Origin: Paramagnetospirillum magneticum AMB-1
GTDB lineage: Bacteria > Pseudomonadota > Alphaproteobacteria > Rhodospirillales > Magnetospirillaceae
Assembly (NCBI RefSeq): GCF_000009985.1
Contig: NC_007626.1
Span: 4,147,943-4,211,942, forward strand
DNA length: 64,000 nt
Direction: 5' to 3'
Shown here: one piece after another, positions 1 through 9,583 of the stretch
How the letters are laid out: every line of letters begins with the position of its first letter
Numbering within the stretch: position 1 is the first letter of the stretch
Translations under genes and position numbers: made by a program
The notes under the pieces: model-generated
Told to the model about the DNA's origin: nothing
The model's database searches: none
What the model saw: only the letters and a program-made list of their open reading frames with translations

Positions 1-506
1 TATGGGGAATTGAGGGATATGTGGATGGTCGAGAGCCAATATGAATTCTCTCGGTTTTGGCTCGGTCAGTCGCGCAGTTACATGTCCTGCGCCAAGGCGC
101 GGCAGCGGCCACCGTCGTTGTTGGTGCTGATGCGGTTGTCGCAGCGGCTATCGTCCATCTCGTCCAAATATGCCGCCGTGGCGACGACCGAGATGGAACG
201 GGGCAATTGCACTCGGTTAGTCACGCTGCGGGATGGGGTTGGGAATGAAATTGAGCGGCTATCAGCGGCGAGGTAGCTGAACATACATGCTGTATGTTCG
301 TCGATGATGAACGCCCTGGCATCCCTGGCAAAATTCAACCTTTACGCCCATCCGCAAATTTGTTAAGTGAACGCAATGGGGTCGATTAAATCGTGTAGCG
401 GGGGCCTTAGACATCATCGGTGTTGGCCGTGGTTAGAACTGGCTGAATTTGATTGAGCATAATCATGCTGGTTTTTATGGCTTTTTCTAAGCTAACAGGA
501 CCATCA
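1..506. other. Upstream stretch without a convincing gene
   Basis: No reading frame here has both a plausible start and recognisable protein content; the short frames on both strands look random. The stretch turns AT-rich toward its right end, where the promoter of the two-partner secretion operon should lie. Its one clear feature is the palindrome at 279-299. Confidence 0.5.
279..299. promoter_or_regulatory. Palindromic operator candidate, copy 1
   Basis: The 9-base arm GAACATACA is followed by the spacer TGC and its exact complement. The same element, in the other orientation and with longer arms, occurs at 9584-9610. It lies about 200 bases before the first gene of the secretion operon. 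A perfect inverted repeat of this size at two promoter regions is typical of a dimeric repressor site; the regulator is not recognisable in the window. The CGAAC/GTTCG ends recall LexA-type boxes but the spacing differs. Confidence 0.6.
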
Positions 507-998
507 ATGATGTTTAATAAAATAAAGGGGCGCGTGCCTGTGATGACCTGGGAAATATGCCCAAGGAGCCTTTCAATCTATGCCATAACATTCGCAATGG
601 CAACGCAATCGGCCGCAGCCCAGGGCAATCTCCCCGCCTCAGACCATCCAGGGCGGATTGAGAAGCGATTTGAACAGCCACGTAAGCTGCTTTCTATATT
701 TGAGCCTATCATTCCGGACAGTCGTCCATCCCTGAAGGAGAGTGATCGCGTCCGCATTGCCTTGGTTGGGGTGATGGTAGAGGGTGCCACAGGCTCCACC
801 AAGCCCACGGACTTCTTTCCTCTTTATTCCGGTCTACTCGGAGGGGATGCCTCCCTCTCCGATATTTACCGGATCGCGGACGCCATCACCGGCAAGCTCA
901 AAGCGGAAGGACGTCCGACCGCTAAGGCTACTGTGCCGCCGCAACAAATTTCGGGCGGCATTGTCCGGATCGTTATCATGCCGGAGAACGGACAGTGA
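507..998 (+). CDS. Stand-alone POTRA-domain protein, TpsB N-terminal duplicate
   Basis: About 163 residues: a signal-peptide-like segment ending near SAAAQ, then a region closely parallel to the N-terminal part of the following TpsB. Both contain DPGRIEKRFEQPRK or a near copy, an ESD..R/I segment, the VxxEGAT stretch, LS/TDIYR/KLADxIT and VPPQxI. It stops where the first POTRA domain would end and has no beta-barrel. Its stop overlaps the GTG start of TpsB, so the two are probably translationally coupled. The start is uncertain: 453 (TTG), 507, 510 and 543 are in frame, and 543 gives a protein whose start aligns with that of TpsB. It could be a periplasmic accessory POTRA protein or a decayed tandem copy; the frame is intact. 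Confidence 0.7.
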   Translation: MMFNKIKGRVPVMTWEICPRSLSIYAITFAMATQSAAAQGNLPASDHPGRIEKRFEQPRKLLSIFEPIIPDSRPSLKESDRVRIALVGVMVEGATGSTKPTDFFPLYSGLLGGDASLSDIYRIADAITGKLKAEGRPTAKATVPPQQISGGIVRIVIMPENGQ

Positions 999-2701
999 CA
1001 TATCGCCATCGTACATCTCGCGCTCTTGGTACAAGCGTATGCCTGACCGTGCTGGCAATTGCCCCCAGTGCTATGGCGCAAGCCAACTTCTCTGCCGGAG
1101 ATGATCCTGGCCGGATCGAGAAGCGGTTCGAGCAGCCACGCAAACCGCAATCGGTCATTGAGCCACAGGCCCCCGAAGTTGACGAGCAACTTCCGCCCGA
1201 AGAATCTGACAAAATCATTTTCACCCTGAACGACGTGGCCATTGAGGGCGCGACGGTCTTTCCCGTTTCCGATCTGTCTAACTTTCATGCCGACAAGGTG
1301 GGCAAGGAAGTCTCGCTCACTGAGATATACAAGTTGGCGGACGAAATCACCGCCAAGTACCGCAACGCTGGCTATATACTGTCTAAGGCCATCGTCCCGC
1401 CTCAGCGCATTGCGGACGGCAATATTGCCCTCCGCGTGGTGGAAGGCCATGTCAACGAGGTGCTGATTGAGGGAGAGGCTAACGGACGCGCAGCCCTGTT
1501 CCACGAATGGGGCGAGCGGATCAAAGAATCCAAGCCCCTTGATAACAAGGTGCTGGAACGCTACTCGCTCCTCGCCAACGACCTGCCGGGCGTCAAGGCC
1601 AAGGCGGTCTTGCGCCCATCCGAGACTGTGCCCGGCGCTTCTGACGTCGTTTTCATCGTCGAGCATAAGTACGTGGATATGTCGGCCACGTTCGACAACC
1701 GCGGTACCAAGACAAGTGGACCTCAGGAATACACCCTGGGCGCGGGCCTTAACTCTGTTCTTGGTTTGCACGAAAAGACATCCGTCAACTGGATTAATAC
1801 CACCGATAAGAGGGAACTACGTTACCTTTCCATCCAGCACGACGAGGTGCTGAACTCGGAGGGAACCAAGCTTACCCTTTCGGGCAACCGTAGCCGGGGT
1901 GAACCGGGCGAGTCCTTGCGTGATTTGGAGCAACGCTCCCGCAACGTCACTCTAAGTGCCGCACTTACCCACCCCTTTATCCGCACCAGGGCAGAGAACT
2001 TCTCCCTATCCGCAGGGTTCACATCGCGGGATTCTCGCTCTGAGCAGTTGGGGCAGCTATCGTCCAGCGACCATACCAGGGCTTTCAAGATCGGAGGATC
2101 CTACGACTTTTCGGATTCCTTGGACGGCGTCAACCTGTTCGCAATCGATCTTTACCGGGGCATCGACGGGTTGGGAGCCACGCGCTACGAATACGGCTTG
2201 AAGTCGCGGGCGCGGGGGCGAGCCGATTTCACTAAATTGACCCTTGATGCGTCGCGCACCCAGCAACTGCCCAATCAGTTTGCCCTGATCATCGGTATGA
2301 CCGGTCAATGGTCGGCCAATGCCCTGCTGACATCCGAGGAGTTTGGCTATGGCGGCTCGCAATACGGCCGCGCCTATGATTCGTCTGAGATCACGGGCGA
2401 CAACGGCGTCGCGGGCAAGCTGGAACTCCAGTACACCAATCAGGTAGAGGATATCGGGCTAAAATACTATCAGCCATTTATTTTCTACGATGCCGGTCTC
2501 ACCCACGACCGTGACCCGGTCAATACTAATGCCGTCCGTACCGGGACCTCGGCGGGCATTGGCATCCGCTTCGGCCTGACCGACTATTTCAGCGGTAGCC
2601 TGGAAATCGACAAGCCCTTGACCCGCCCGGTATCCGCCAATCTTCCCGGCGGCAAGGGCAAGGAACCGCGTTTGTTCTTCAGCATTTCGGCAAGGTACTA
2701 G
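995..2701 (+). CDS. TpsB outer-membrane transporter, ShlB/FhaC/HecB family
   Basis: 568 residues, a normal length for a two-partner secretion translocator. A signal peptide ends at about AMAQ (residue 29). Next come a Pro/Glu-rich linker, the POTRA pair (first VAIEGATVF, then VNEVLIEGE), and a C-terminal 16-strand barrel region ending in the aromatic SISARY, the usual outer-membrane terminus. The family secretes one partner exoprotein across the outer membrane after recognising its TPS domain. The GTG start at 995 overlaps the stop of the POTRA gene, and the TpsA start follows four bases after the TpsB stop, so the three form one operon. Family assignment is firm; the substrate is inferred from the neighbour. 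Confidence 0.93.
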   Translation: MTYRHRTSRALGTSVCLTVLAIAPSAMAQANFSAGDDPGRIEKRFEQPRKPQSVIEPQAPEVDEQLPPEESDKIIFTLNDVAIEGATVFPVSDLSNFHADKVGKEVSLTEIYKLADEITAKYRNAGYILSKAIVPPQRIADGNIALRVVEGHVNEVLIEGEANGRAALFHEWGERIKESKPLDNKVLERYSLLANDLPGVKAKAVLRPSETVPGASDVVFIVEHKYVDMSATFDNRGTKTSGPQEYTLGAGLNSVLGLHEKTSVNWINTTDKRELRYLSIQHDEVLNSEGTKLTLSGNRSRGEPGESLRDLEQRSRNVTLSAALTHPFIRTRAENFSLSAGFTSRDSRSEQLGQLSSSDHTRAFKIGGSYDFSDSLDGVNLFAIDLYRGIDGLGATRYEYGLKSRARGRADFTKLTLDASRTQQLPNQFALIIGMTGQWSANALLTSEEFGYGGSQYGRAYDSSEITGDNGVAGKLELQYTNQVEDIGLKYYQPFIFYDAGLTHDRDPVNTNAVRTGTSAGIGIRFGLTDYFSGSLEIDKPLTRPVSANLPGGKGKEPRLFFSISARY

Positions 2702-2705
2702 GCCC

Positions 2706-5700
2706 ATGAGCACCAATCTCGCCCAACGCTCAGTCATCCGCCAATGGCTCCGCTCCACCACCGCCCTGGTTGGATGTCTTCCCATGCTCGGCCTGACGAT
2801 TTCTCTGGCCCATGCTAACCCGCAAGGTGGCGCGGTGACGCAAGGCTCTGCCACGATCAGTCAACCCGATCCTAAGACTGTGCAAATCAACCAATCCAGT
2901 GACCGCGCCATCATCGACTGGAAAAGCTTCAGCATCGCTGCGGGCGAAACTACCCGCTTCATTCAGCCTTCATCCTCGTCCATGACTCTGAATCGGGTGA
3001 CGGGCGATCAGGTGTCGCAGATTCTCGGCAACCTTCAGGCCAATGGCCGCGTCGTCCTGGTCAATCCCAACGGCATCGTCTTCGGGGCAGGCTCCAAGAT
3101 CGATGTTGCAGCCCTGATCGCCTCCACGGCCAACATCAAGAACGAAAACTTCATGGCGGGGAATCTGCGTTTCGACATTCCCGGCAAGGCTAATGCCCAA
3201 ATCATCAATGAAGGGACCATCACCGCCGCCGATGGCGGTTTGGTCGCCATCGTATCGCCCTACCTCCGCAATTCCGGGATAATTTCCGCCCGTCTGGGCA
3301 AGGTAGCGCTCGCCGCCGCCAATGGCGTGACCCTGGACTTGTACGGCGACAACCTGATCCTCTTTCAGGCCAGCGACAAGATCGCCAGCCAGATCGTCGG
3401 AGCCGATGGCCAGCCGGTCGCCAGCCTGATCGAGAATAGCGGCAAGATTTATGCCGATGGTGGTCGAGTCCTCATGAGCGCCAGCGCCGCAAAAGGCGTA
3501 GTGGATAACGCCATCAATACCACTGGCCTGGTCAGTGCCCGTACCGTCGAGCGACAGGGCGGCGAGATCATCCTGAAGGGTGGCGACAACACGACCCAGG
3601 TCACGGGAAGGCTGGACGTGTCCGGCCTTGATGCCGCCCAAGTCGGCGGGCGTGCCGAGATTACCGGAAATCAGCTCAAGATCGGCGATAGCGCGGTGGT
3701 TGACGCCAGCGGCGGCGCGGGTGGTGGGCGCATATTGGTGGGTGGCGACTATCTGGGGGGCGAGGCCGACCCCTGGATTATGAGCCAGTTCGGTATCGAG
3801 CGCGAGCAAACAGCTATCCCAAATGCCATGACGACAACGGTCGCACAAGGGGCTTTGCTGAAGGCCGACGCGACCGCGGACGGCAAAGGCGGCAAGGTTG
3901 TCGTCTGGGCAGACGGTCACACCTCCTTCACCGGCGCCATCTCGGCGCGAGGAGCCGGCAGTGGTCTGGGTGGCTTCGCCGAGGTTTCCGGCAAGCGAAC
4001 GCTTGCCTATACCGGGCGAGCCGATCTGGGCAGCTTATCGGGCCGGTTCGGGACACTGCTGCTTGATCCTGCCAATATCGACATTTTTGGTACGGCTGGT
4101 GGCGGGGGAGCCTCAACCAATATCGACGTCAATGATGGAACGTCCGGTGTGAGCGAAGCTTTGTTGGAAGCCGCATCCAGCAATATCCTGCTCTATGCTG
4201 GGACACGCATCTCGGTCCAGTCCAACCATACGTTCGGCGGGGGCGAGATCACCCTGCCCCAGAATATCAGCATCACAATGAAAACCCGTAATTCTTCGGG
4301 TAGTGGCGATGCCGACGGTTTGATCAGCTTGTACGATCCGGGAACTGCTGCACCGGGTGATGAGACTTATGTGGGCCTACGGACCCAAGGAACGGGCAGC
4401 ATCAACATCTATGCGGGACGTGACGCCGGGTCGGATTTCGGTAACAAAATCTCGACCGTCAACTTACATAACTTGACCACAGAGTTGGGCAACATCAACA
4501 TCTATAATGACGAGTTCATGAATTTCTACGGCACCTCCATCCGCACCTATGGCGGAGCCATTGTCATCAACAGTTCCAACAAAATCATCCCACGCGAGAA
4601 CATGTCGATCCGAACTGCCTCGGCCAGCGGATCGACCAACGGCGACGTAACCATCACCTCGCCGTCGGTCAGTAATTCGTTCAGCAAAACAATTACCGTC
4701 TATCGGACCGGTAACGCCACTGTGTCGGTCCCGAACTCGCCGTCGTTCTCGATCAATGGTTCCGGGACGACTACGGCGACCACGAACACCAGCGCCGGTT
4801 CGCTCCAGGCAGCCATCGATAAATCCAACCGCATTTCGCAGGATCGCAGCGAGAAGGATCGCTCCGAAGGCATTTGGGCCTATGTGGTCAGCCAGGGCAT
4901 TCAGGATCAATTCATGCAGTACGCCTCCAGTGACAAGGGGGGCTATAAGCAAAGCATTGAAAAACTTGAGGTCTATAAGAATTATAAGAATGCAGATTTC
5001 GTTAAACTATCTGACGCCGTTGATAATGGCGTTATTACTGCTGACAAGAAAGATCCCCTGTGGCGCTCCTTATATGTGGGAGGGAAGCCAACCGAAGCCC
5101 AGAATAAGGTTCTGTTTGAAAAATACTCTAATGAGAATTTTGTTGGTATTTTTAACTTACTTCGGTCTGGAAGCTTATCTCAGACAGATCAGGTCTGGAA
5201 TCAAATCCCATACAATGCGAGAGTTGTTGCCGCGAAACTTCTATCAACCTTAGAAGCAAGTCAGTCTGGAAACGCCATTTCAGCTAATGACGCTATGTTT
5301 CTTGCTATCGCCCGTGAAATCGAAATGGGCGCAACCTCACTATCAAAGCTAAAGAAAGTTTATGACAGTTACCGCGCTGCACCTGAGCCGCCACCTGGGC
5401 CAGATCAGAGTGTCGGTGAAATAGCTGAGAAAACAACAGCTTCTGTCGAGTTTTCTGGTGAATCCAAGATGACCTTTGCGTTATCAGGTTCTAGCCTTGT
5501 CGAGTATAAGCTCCAAACCTTGGCTCAAGAGAAGGCCGAAGGAATTCTGTCGAATGTCAAATCTGAGCTTGAGAGTAAATTTGGGGGGGCATTCTATGGA
5601 AATCCAATTGCAAATTATTATTCCAGTCAGGTTGATTTGGTCCAGAAGGTATTTTCAAGTCAGGTGAAAAAAATAAATGAGCCCGCAATGATAAACGCCA

Positions 5701-6530
5701 TGCAGCTTATCGATGCTGCATCAGGACACAGTGAAGACTATGGATTCGGGGCAGAGCCTCGCTATAATCTTTTAAAAGATGTGAAATTTGTTACGTCCAA
5801 GGAAACTGGGTTTAACGTCAACACGGCCTACGGAGCAAAGGAGGCATTTACCAGTGTCTTATCAATCATAGACTCCGGAAAAAATGCTGTATCAACAGCA
5901 TCAGAGGTAAAAGAAATTTTGAAAACAACCTCGGATATCGCAAAGACTTTTAAGGAAGGATATGACGCAATTTTTTCGGATTCTGGAGCAATCCAAAATG
6001 CCATTAACTCTGATAACGCCCTTAATGCCGCTCGCTACTGGTCTAATGTAAAGACACCTGGAGATCTTGGTGCTGTTTATACGATGTCCACTGCTGGCCT
6101 TGTCGAGCATTACACAGACACAGCAAAGCAGGAAAAAATTCTCGCCCTTACAAACCTATACACGTCTCTGAAGAGTGGTGAGAAGGTTGTTGCCGGTGGG
6201 GATAAGCTTGTAAAGGCGTTTGAAAAACTCGCGGAAACTGTAACCGGCATGGCCGCTGCGGCTGACATGCGCAAAAGAGATATCGTCAATCTCGATATGA
6301 AAGTTTCTGGGGCTGAAAAGGTTGCTGAGCAATTATTCTATCAGCAGGCTTACCTGCAAAACAAAGCGGAGAAAGGGGAGAGCATATCTAGCGACATGCT
6401 TGTAATGGTTCCTGTAAAAAAAATACGGGAGGTTGGTTACTGGCCATTCAATCGAAATCAAGAATATTATGATATCGGAGCATACAAGCAAATTCGGGAT
6501 GTTCCAGAATACTCTTCCTACCTGCGATGA
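2706..6530 (+). CDS. TpsA filamentous-haemagglutinin-type exoprotein
   Basis: 1,274 residues. A signal peptide ends after SLAHA (residue 37). The TPS secretion domain fills about residues 38-270, including the diagnostic NPNGI motif at 120-124 and the VFGAGSKIDV stretch. Beta-helix-like repeats with G-G-xI/V patterns follow to about residue 500. From about residue 730 (near 4900) the DNA becomes clearly AT-rich and the protein changes to Lys/Ser/Asn-rich, probably helical sequence with no family I recognise. It is the likely cargo of the TpsB immediately upstream. No VENN pre-toxin motif and no small immunity-like gene follows; the next gene is convergent two bases away. Adhesin or toxin cannot be decided. 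Confidence 0.9.
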   Translation: MSTNLAQRSVIRQWLRSTTALVGCLPMLGLTISLAHANPQGGAVTQGSATISQPDPKTVQINQSSDRAIIDWKSFSIAAGETTRFIQPSSSSMTLNRVTGDQVSQILGNLQANGRVVLVNPNGIVFGAGSKIDVAALIASTANIKNENFMAGNLRFDIPGKANAQIINEGTITAADGGLVAIVSPYLRNSGIISARLGKVALAAANGVTLDLYGDNLILFQASDKIASQIVGADGQPVASLIENSGKIYADGGRVLMSASAAKGVVDNAINTTGLVSARTVERQGGEIILKGGDNTTQVTGRLDVSGLDAAQVGGRAEITGNQLKIGDSAVVDASGGAGGGRILVGGDYLGGEADPWIMSQFGIEREQTAIPNAMTTTVAQGALLKADATADGKGGKVVVWADGHTSFTGAISARGAGSGLGGFAEVSGKRTLAYTGRADLGSLSGRFGTLLLDPANIDIFGTAGGGGASTNIDVNDGTSGVSEALLEAASSNILLYAGTRISVQSNHTFGGGEITLPQNISITMKTRNSSGSGDADGLISLYDPGTAAPGDETYVGLRTQGTGSINIYAGRDAGSDFGNKISTVNLHNLTTELGNINIYNDEFMNFYGTSIRTYGGAIVINSSNKIIPRENMSIRTASASGSTNGDVTITSPSVSNSFSKTITVYRTGNATVSVPNSPSFSINGSGTTTATTNTSAGSLQAAIDKSNRISQDRSEKDRSEGIWAYVVSQGIQDQFMQYASSDKGGYKQSIEKLEVYKNYKNADFVKLSDAVDNGVITADKKDPLWRSLYVGGKPTEAQNKVLFEKYSNENFVGIFNLLRSGSLSQTDQVWNQIPYNARVVAAKLLSTLEASQSGNAISANDAMFLAIAREIEMGATSLSKLKKVYDSYRAAPEPPPGPDQSVGEIAEKTTASVEFSGESKMTFALSGSSLVEYKLQTLAQEKAEGILSNVKSELESKFGGAFYGNPIANYYSSQVDLVQKVFSSQVKKINEPAMINAMQLIDAASGHSEDYGFGAEPRYNLLKDVKFVTSKETGFNVNTAYGAKEAFTSVLSIIDSGKNAVSTASEVKEILKTTSDIAKTFKEGYDAIFSDSGAIQNAINSDNALNAARYWSNVKTPGDLGAVYTMSTAGLVEHYTDTAKQEKILALTNLYTSLKSGEKVVAGGDKLVKAFEKLAETVTGMAAAADMRKRDIVNLDMKVSGAEKVAEQLFYQQAYLQNKAEKGESISSDMLVMVPVKKIREVGYWPFNRNQEYYDIGAYKQIRDVPEYSSYLR

Positions 6531-6532
6531 CA

Positions 6533-7813
6533 TCAATATTTTTGATTCGTCGTCGATTGCTCGAATTTTTGGCGGGGTGAGAGTTCCTCCGCATCTGGCG
6601 GCTGTTGGCAAGCAGCCGTAATGCCAGCGGTTAGCCTCCTCCATTCCTCCAACAAATCCTCCTCTCGTTCCTTGTCATACCTGAACTGTCCTGTTTTCAT
6701 CCACTCGCTCACCTGAGCCACGACCTTACCCTGAGCGGAGATGATGTCGTCAATGGGAACCCTGACGAAGGATTCCATATCATCGAGCAGCATCTTTTGT
6801 GCTCGCTTTGATATGTTGTCGAAAAAGCGCAGCACGGTCGGCATGGGGGCACCCAGGAAGGCGATTCCCAGCATATCCTTGTTGAACTCCCTCAGAATGC
6901 GCTGGAGTTCGAAATCCTCAAGGGCCTTGAGCTTGGCGAACGCCTCCGCAATCGCGATCTGATCCGGGGCCAGTTCAGCGGGGAGTTTTCGTAGCATCGG
7001 AACAAGGCGTTTTTCAAGCCAATCCGGGTCTTCGGGTCGCTTGCCATTCAGGTATGCGGCGATTTCCTTGTCGCAATCACCATCGTCAAATAGCTCTCCG
7101 AATGCCCCTTCGACGGTCGGTTCGCAATCGGGATGGCGATGACGAAAAGCCTCGGTATCGAGGGCCTCCTCCAAATCCTTGGCGGTCATGCGAAGCCGTG
7201 GCGGCAATGAGAACCGAGCGTGCTCCGCCGTCGTCATTGGGGCATAGCCGTCAAGATGAGCGACGCAGCCAACGCTGAGGGCCTTGAGCATTCCAAGGCG
7301 TTCCGTGGCTATCGTTCTGATACGAGCCAGCCACAAGCGTGACGCCAAGAGCAGCAGCCCAGAGCTTCCGATCAACCCGAAGGCCATATGAGACCAATCA
7401 ACTTGGGCAAAAGCCAGCGCACCCGCAGTTCCGATGACGCCAAATGCAGCCGCCGTGTTGGCTGCCATTGCGGCAAAACTGAGGGTATCGTCCATGTGGC
7501 GTTGCTCGACCAGAAGGTGGCCGTCAAGAAGCCGTTGTGCCGCCTTGACCTCACCCAGCCCCAATGTGGATTGGCGGATGAAATCGATGAAGGGGGCCGA
7601 CAGCCAAGGAAGATCACGCAACGCCCGGTGATAATGAAGAAGAATGCTTCGCTCGGGATGATCGCAATGGGGTTCAAGGGCTAAATCGCCCTTCATCCGC
7701 GCAATAGCCCAGAAATCATTCAGAGCAATGAGCAATGCTCGGGCCGCTTCCGGCGTGGGGGCTTCACGACGCAACTGGCGCAATGATTTGAAGCTGGCAC
7801 GGATGTAATTCAT
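6533..7813 (-). CDS. MotA-like (TM3-TM4) / FliG C-terminal domain chimera
   Basis: 426 residues with two flagellar-motor resemblances. Residues about 30-210 follow MotA from its cytoplasmic loop onward: ARMKGDLALE, a DDTL helix, AAFGVIGTAGAL as TM3, a second hydrophobic span at 143-162, then the GYAP and AEHAR signatures of the MotA tail. TM1 and TM2 are absent, and the stator proline of the MotA PAFG motif is Ala. Residues about 296-378 follow FliG-C: LQRILREFNKDMLGIAFLG, then ISKRAQKMLLDDME and an IISAQGKVV helix. The positions matching E. coli FliG R281, D288 and D289 are kept; that of K264 is Leu, and that of R297 appears to be Pro. No MotB partner is nearby. It is the second gene of a minus-strand pair, 21 bases after the 562-residue gene. 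The homology was read by eye. Confidence 0.6.
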   Translation of the reverse strand: MNYIRASFKSLRQLRREAPTPEAARALLIALNDFWAIARMKGDLALEPHCDHPERSILLHYHRALRDLPWLSAPFIDFIRQSTLGLGEVKAAQRLLDGHLLVEQRHMDDTLSFAAMAANTAAAFGVIGTAGALAFAQVDWSHMAFGLIGSSGLLLLASRLWLARIRTIATERLGMLKALSVGCVAHLDGYAPMTTAEHARFSLPPRLRMTAKDLEEALDTEAFRHRHPDCEPTVEGAFGELFDDGDCDKEIAAYLNGKRPEDPDWLEKRLVPMLRKLPAELAPDQIAIAEAFAKLKALEDFELQRILREFNKDMLGIAFLGAPMPTVLRFFDNISKRAQKMLLDDMESFVRVPIDDIISAQGKVVAQVSEWMKTGQFRYDKEREEDLLEEWRRLTAGITAACQQPPDAEELSPRQKFEQSTTNQKY

Positions 7814-7834
7814 TGAAGGCTCTCACATTCAATG

Positions 7835-9523
7835 TCATTGAGAAAACGGAGAGTCAAACTCCGTATACGCCTGATGCCGCCCATCAGTGCCAATGGACGG
7901 GATGAAGACCTCAGCCATAAAGCTGCCCTTCTTGCACTGAACGCGCATCAGCTTATTGACGAGCGCGATGGTCGTGCTGCCGCCATCCACCAGTGCCTTC
8001 ACTGCGTCAATGGCGGGAAGAATGTCCTTTGAGCCGAGCACAAACTCAGTGACGAACCCCGCAGCGCCAATGGGCGACGAGAAGGTATGGGTGGTCACAT
8101 CGCCCTTGCTATCGAGCACAGTCCAATCTTTTTCCGTGATGCGGAACATCGTGGTCTTTCGCGTTCCGTCGCTGATGGCTTTTACCAACCGCTGGTTTGG
8201 GTCTTTCTTGCTGATGCCAAGAGTGGATTGCAGCCACGTTGCGAAATCCCCTTCGACCTTGGCTTCCGCGTCCCATGCGTTGATCAGCTTGATGCGAGCC
8301 ATCTTTTCCACGGTGGAGACATAGGTAATCGTCGCGACACCGTCCTTTTCCGCAATGCGGCGGATATCAGTGTGGGGAATCACATCACGCCAATCCCACG
8401 GCTGATCTGGGGTTTTAGCCGAGATGGCGGCGATGCCAGCTTGATAGTCGGTGATGGTGATTTCCACTGCCGCATCAATGCCATCAATCTTTGACGGGCC
8501 AGTGATGGTGAATTTGGCACCATGCTTTCCCAGAATGGCGAGCCTCTTCATGCAGCCTATGGCATTTGCCCCAAACCAGTATGTGCCGACTGGGAGGAAG
8601 TCTTGGTGAGGTAGCGTGGCGGAGAACATGCACGTGTCGTAGCTGCCATGAGATGCCTGTATCTCACAGCCCTTCTTGCCGTTTTTGATCCGCACGTTTG
8701 CGTCTTTGGGGTGGGCGACTGCGCCAACGCTCAAAAGGGCCAGCAGCTTATCAAGATCGTTCCGTTCCGCATTCGTTGCCGTGGCTGAATTCACGTCTGT
8801 CTTTGGCGCGTCACCGTGGGAAATCAGGAACTTGTCCAGCAAGGCTTTTGCGCTGTCGTCACGTTCCGCCAAGCCGAGATAGTGAGCGACCCCCGCATTA
8901 TCAAAATAGATAGCGGCGAGCTGCGTTGTCCCTTTGAATTCAGGCATTTTCGGGAGTGCAGTCCGCATTCCCTTTTGAAGTTTAGCCAAGCCGCTTTTCA
9001 GCTGTTGCTCGCGCCTCTCACTGGCCGTCCTTCTGCGCTCAACCGCATCGGGTTCTGCGTCACGCTTTTCCTTCCACTTCACCCGAGCAGTTTCGATTCC
9101 CCCTTCATTCGCAATAAATTCCGCTACATCGGCAGCGCTTTCATGCGACGCATAATCCAGCACGGCGCTATAGGTGCTGATCGCTTTTTGACGGCGGGCT
9201 TTGTCCTTTTTCTCGTCATCCGTGGTCGGTGAGCACTCATCCAACGACGGATCGAAGAATGCCTTTAGAGTTGGAATATAAGGGCTGGCTTTTGTTCCCC
9301 GAGCGGTTGCCCTCACCTTCTTGTTCTCAAGCAGGTGCAGATAGGGCGGCTTTCCCGCCCAATCGCGATGAAACTTGAATGCTTGTGCAAGGGCGGCATA
9401 AAGCGCTGTGGCTTTTTCAGCTTGCGAGGTTGCTTCAGCGGCTACTTTATCGTCAAAAGCCTTGATCTCAGCCTCGACAACAGCGAGTGCTTCCTGAAAG
9501 CCCTCGTCCTCAACCTCGGACAT
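7835..9523 (-). CDS. Conserved-looking 562-residue protein of unknown function
   Basis: I do not recognise a family with confidence. The first ~230 residues are charged and helical (ALAVVEAEIKAFDDKV, RRTASERREQQLKSGL), suggesting coiled coil. The rest alternates beta-type segments. A PWDWRDVIP stretch near residue 380 recalls the PDYRRVIP signature of DNA-polymerase sliding clamps and clamp-like phage proteins, but the rest of the clamp pattern was not seen. There is no signal peptide or membrane span. It is first in a two-gene unit with the MotA/FliG-like protein and is transcribed away from the palindrome at 9584-9610, which probably regulates it. The gene is intact and typical of island cargo. 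Confidence 0.6.
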   Translation of the reverse strand: MSEVEDEGFQEALAVVEAEIKAFDDKVAAEATSQAEKATALYAALAQAFKFHRDWAGKPPYLHLLENKKVRATARGTKASPYIPTLKAFFDPSLDECSPTTDDEKKDKARRQKAISTYSAVLDYASHESAADVAEFIANEGGIETARVKWKEKRDAEPDAVERRRTASERREQQLKSGLAKLQKGMRTALPKMPEFKGTTQLAAIYFDNAGVAHYLGLAERDDSAKALLDKFLISHGDAPKTDVNSATATNAERNDLDKLLALLSVGAVAHPKDANVRIKNGKKGCEIQASHGSYDTCMFSATLPHQDFLPVGTYWFGANAIGCMKRLAILGKHGAKFTITGPSKIDGIDAAVEITITDYQAGIAAISAKTPDQPWDWRDVIPHTDIRRIAEKDGVATITYVSTVEKMARIKLINAWDAEAKVEGDFATWLQSTLGISKKDPNQRLVKAISDGTRKTTMFRITEKDWTVLDSKGDVTTHTFSSPIGAAGFVTEFVLGSKDILPAIDAVKALVDGGSTTIALVNKLMRVQCKKGSFMAEVFIPSIGTDGRHQAYTEFDSPFSQ

Positions 9524-9583
9524 GCAAGCCCCCTATCCAGCAAATTGCTCAGCCCCATAGTGCCCATATGAGCCTGGGGAGGC

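Noticed and set aside
2706..6530. TpsA as contact-dependent growth inhibition toxin (CdiA)
   Set aside because: No VENN or similar pre-toxin motif and no immunity gene after it; the next gene is convergent two bases away.
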